Of a stretch of DNA of 6,385 nt, positions 6,052 through 6,385 are shown piece by piece. Source of the stretch: Desulfuromonas sp. SDB (lineage in GTDB: Bacteria; SDB-A). The stretch is taken from contig LKUE01000341.1 in the NCBI GenBank assembly GCA_001412365.1, positions 1 to 6,385 of the forward strand. The letters run 5' to 3'. The notes beneath the pieces are model-generated. The model was given only the letters and a program-made list of their open reading frames with translations, did no database searches and was not told the DNA's origin. A program made the position numbers and the translations under genes. Positions within the stretch are counted from its first letter, which is position 1. Each line of letters begins with the position of its first letter.

Positions 6052-6385
6052 ATGAAAAACAATAATTTTATTAAACTGATACTGGCATTATGTTTGAGCA
6101 CAGAGTTTTTATTAATCAGCTGTTCTCAGCCTGTAGATCCTTCCTATACGGGACCGGATGTTAATATCATTAGCTATCCACCAGTGGTACTGGTCAATCA
6201 AACCTGCTCCATAACTGTTCAAATAGAAGACAACCAATATGATCATGCCTCATTGAGACTGATATGGCAGGAAGATTCCAATACAGTGGACACCACTTCC
6301 TGGATTGATAATATCCCTACCAATACTCAGTACATATTAGAACAAACTTTTCAAACTTCACAAGCGAGGATAGTTTATGTTCAGG
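6052..6385 (+). CDS. Putative lipoprotein, 3' end beyond window
   Basis: The first 111 codons are visible and the frame is open to the window end. The N-terminus is a lipoprotein signal peptide: basic and polar MKNNNFIK, a hydrophobic core, then lipobox LISC with the lipidated Cys at 24, followed by SQPVDPS. Lipidation and outer- or inner-membrane anchoring outside the cytoplasm are therefore likely. The mature part, from GPDVNIISYPP onward, has alternating polar and hydrophobic residues (CSITVQIEDN, SLRLIWQED) that suggest an Ig-like or fibronectin-like beta-sandwich beginning near residue 37; I do not recognise a specific family. It starts 49 nt after the TSUP gene. There is no good ribosome binding site for the ATG at 6052 or for an in-frame ATG at 6040. 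I prefer 6052 because the other ATG falls inside a promoter-like -10 box. The function is unknown. Confidence 0.8.
   Translation, partial: MKNNNFIKLILALCLSTEFLLISCSQPVDPSYTGPDVNIISYPPVVLVNQTCSITVQIEDNQYDHASLRLIWQEDSNTVDTTSWIDNIPTNTQYILEQTFQTSQARIVYVQ

Overview
This is a 6.4 kb piece of an AT-rich bacterial chromosome. The organism looks Gram-negative: there is a murein glycosyltransferase carrying a large AsmA/TamB-like periplasmic region, a lipoprotein with a classical lipobox, AGGAGG-type ribosome binding sites, and a sigma-70-like promoter in front of a tRNA. Two genes start with TTG. The style (low GC, many TTG starts, small lipoprotein with an Ig-like start) would fit an uncultured FCB-group or Cloacimonadota-like lineage. 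That placement is a guess from general impression and was not tested.

Region 1 (about 1-5214) is one tight, co-directional gene cluster. It runs from the 3' part of mltG (endolytic murein transglycosylase, cut by the window edge), 10 nt, nnr (bifunctional NAD(P)HX epimerase/dehydratase), a 7-nt overlap, a membrane-anchored glycosyltransferase-51 protein with an AsmA-like N-terminal region of about 440 residues, 8 nt, to a HAD-IIA phosphatase of the LHPP/HDHD2 type starting at TTG. The notable logic is that the enzyme thought to end nascent glycan strands (MltG) sits in the same apparent operon as an enzyme that polymerises them (GT51). The other two genes are metabolite-repair or phosphatase genes with no obvious wall role.

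Region 2 (5215-5639) is intergenic. It contains tRNA-Phe(GAA) on the minus strand with a near-consensus promoter, several inverted repeats, and an AT-rich stretch leading to the next gene. No confident Rho-independent terminator was found for the upstream operon.

Region 3 (5640-6385) holds a half-length TauE/SafE (TSUP) membrane protein of 120 aa with a TTG start, then the first 111 codons of a lipoprotein gene that runs off the window. The lipoprotein has no visible ribosome binding site. It does have a promoter-like element placed so that transcription would begin at or next to its ATG, so it may be leaderless.

There is no mobile element, CRISPR array, rRNA or origin in the window. Most genes are ordinary housekeeping genes. 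The best candidate for something under-described is the AsmA-like/GT51 fusion and its pairing with MltG.
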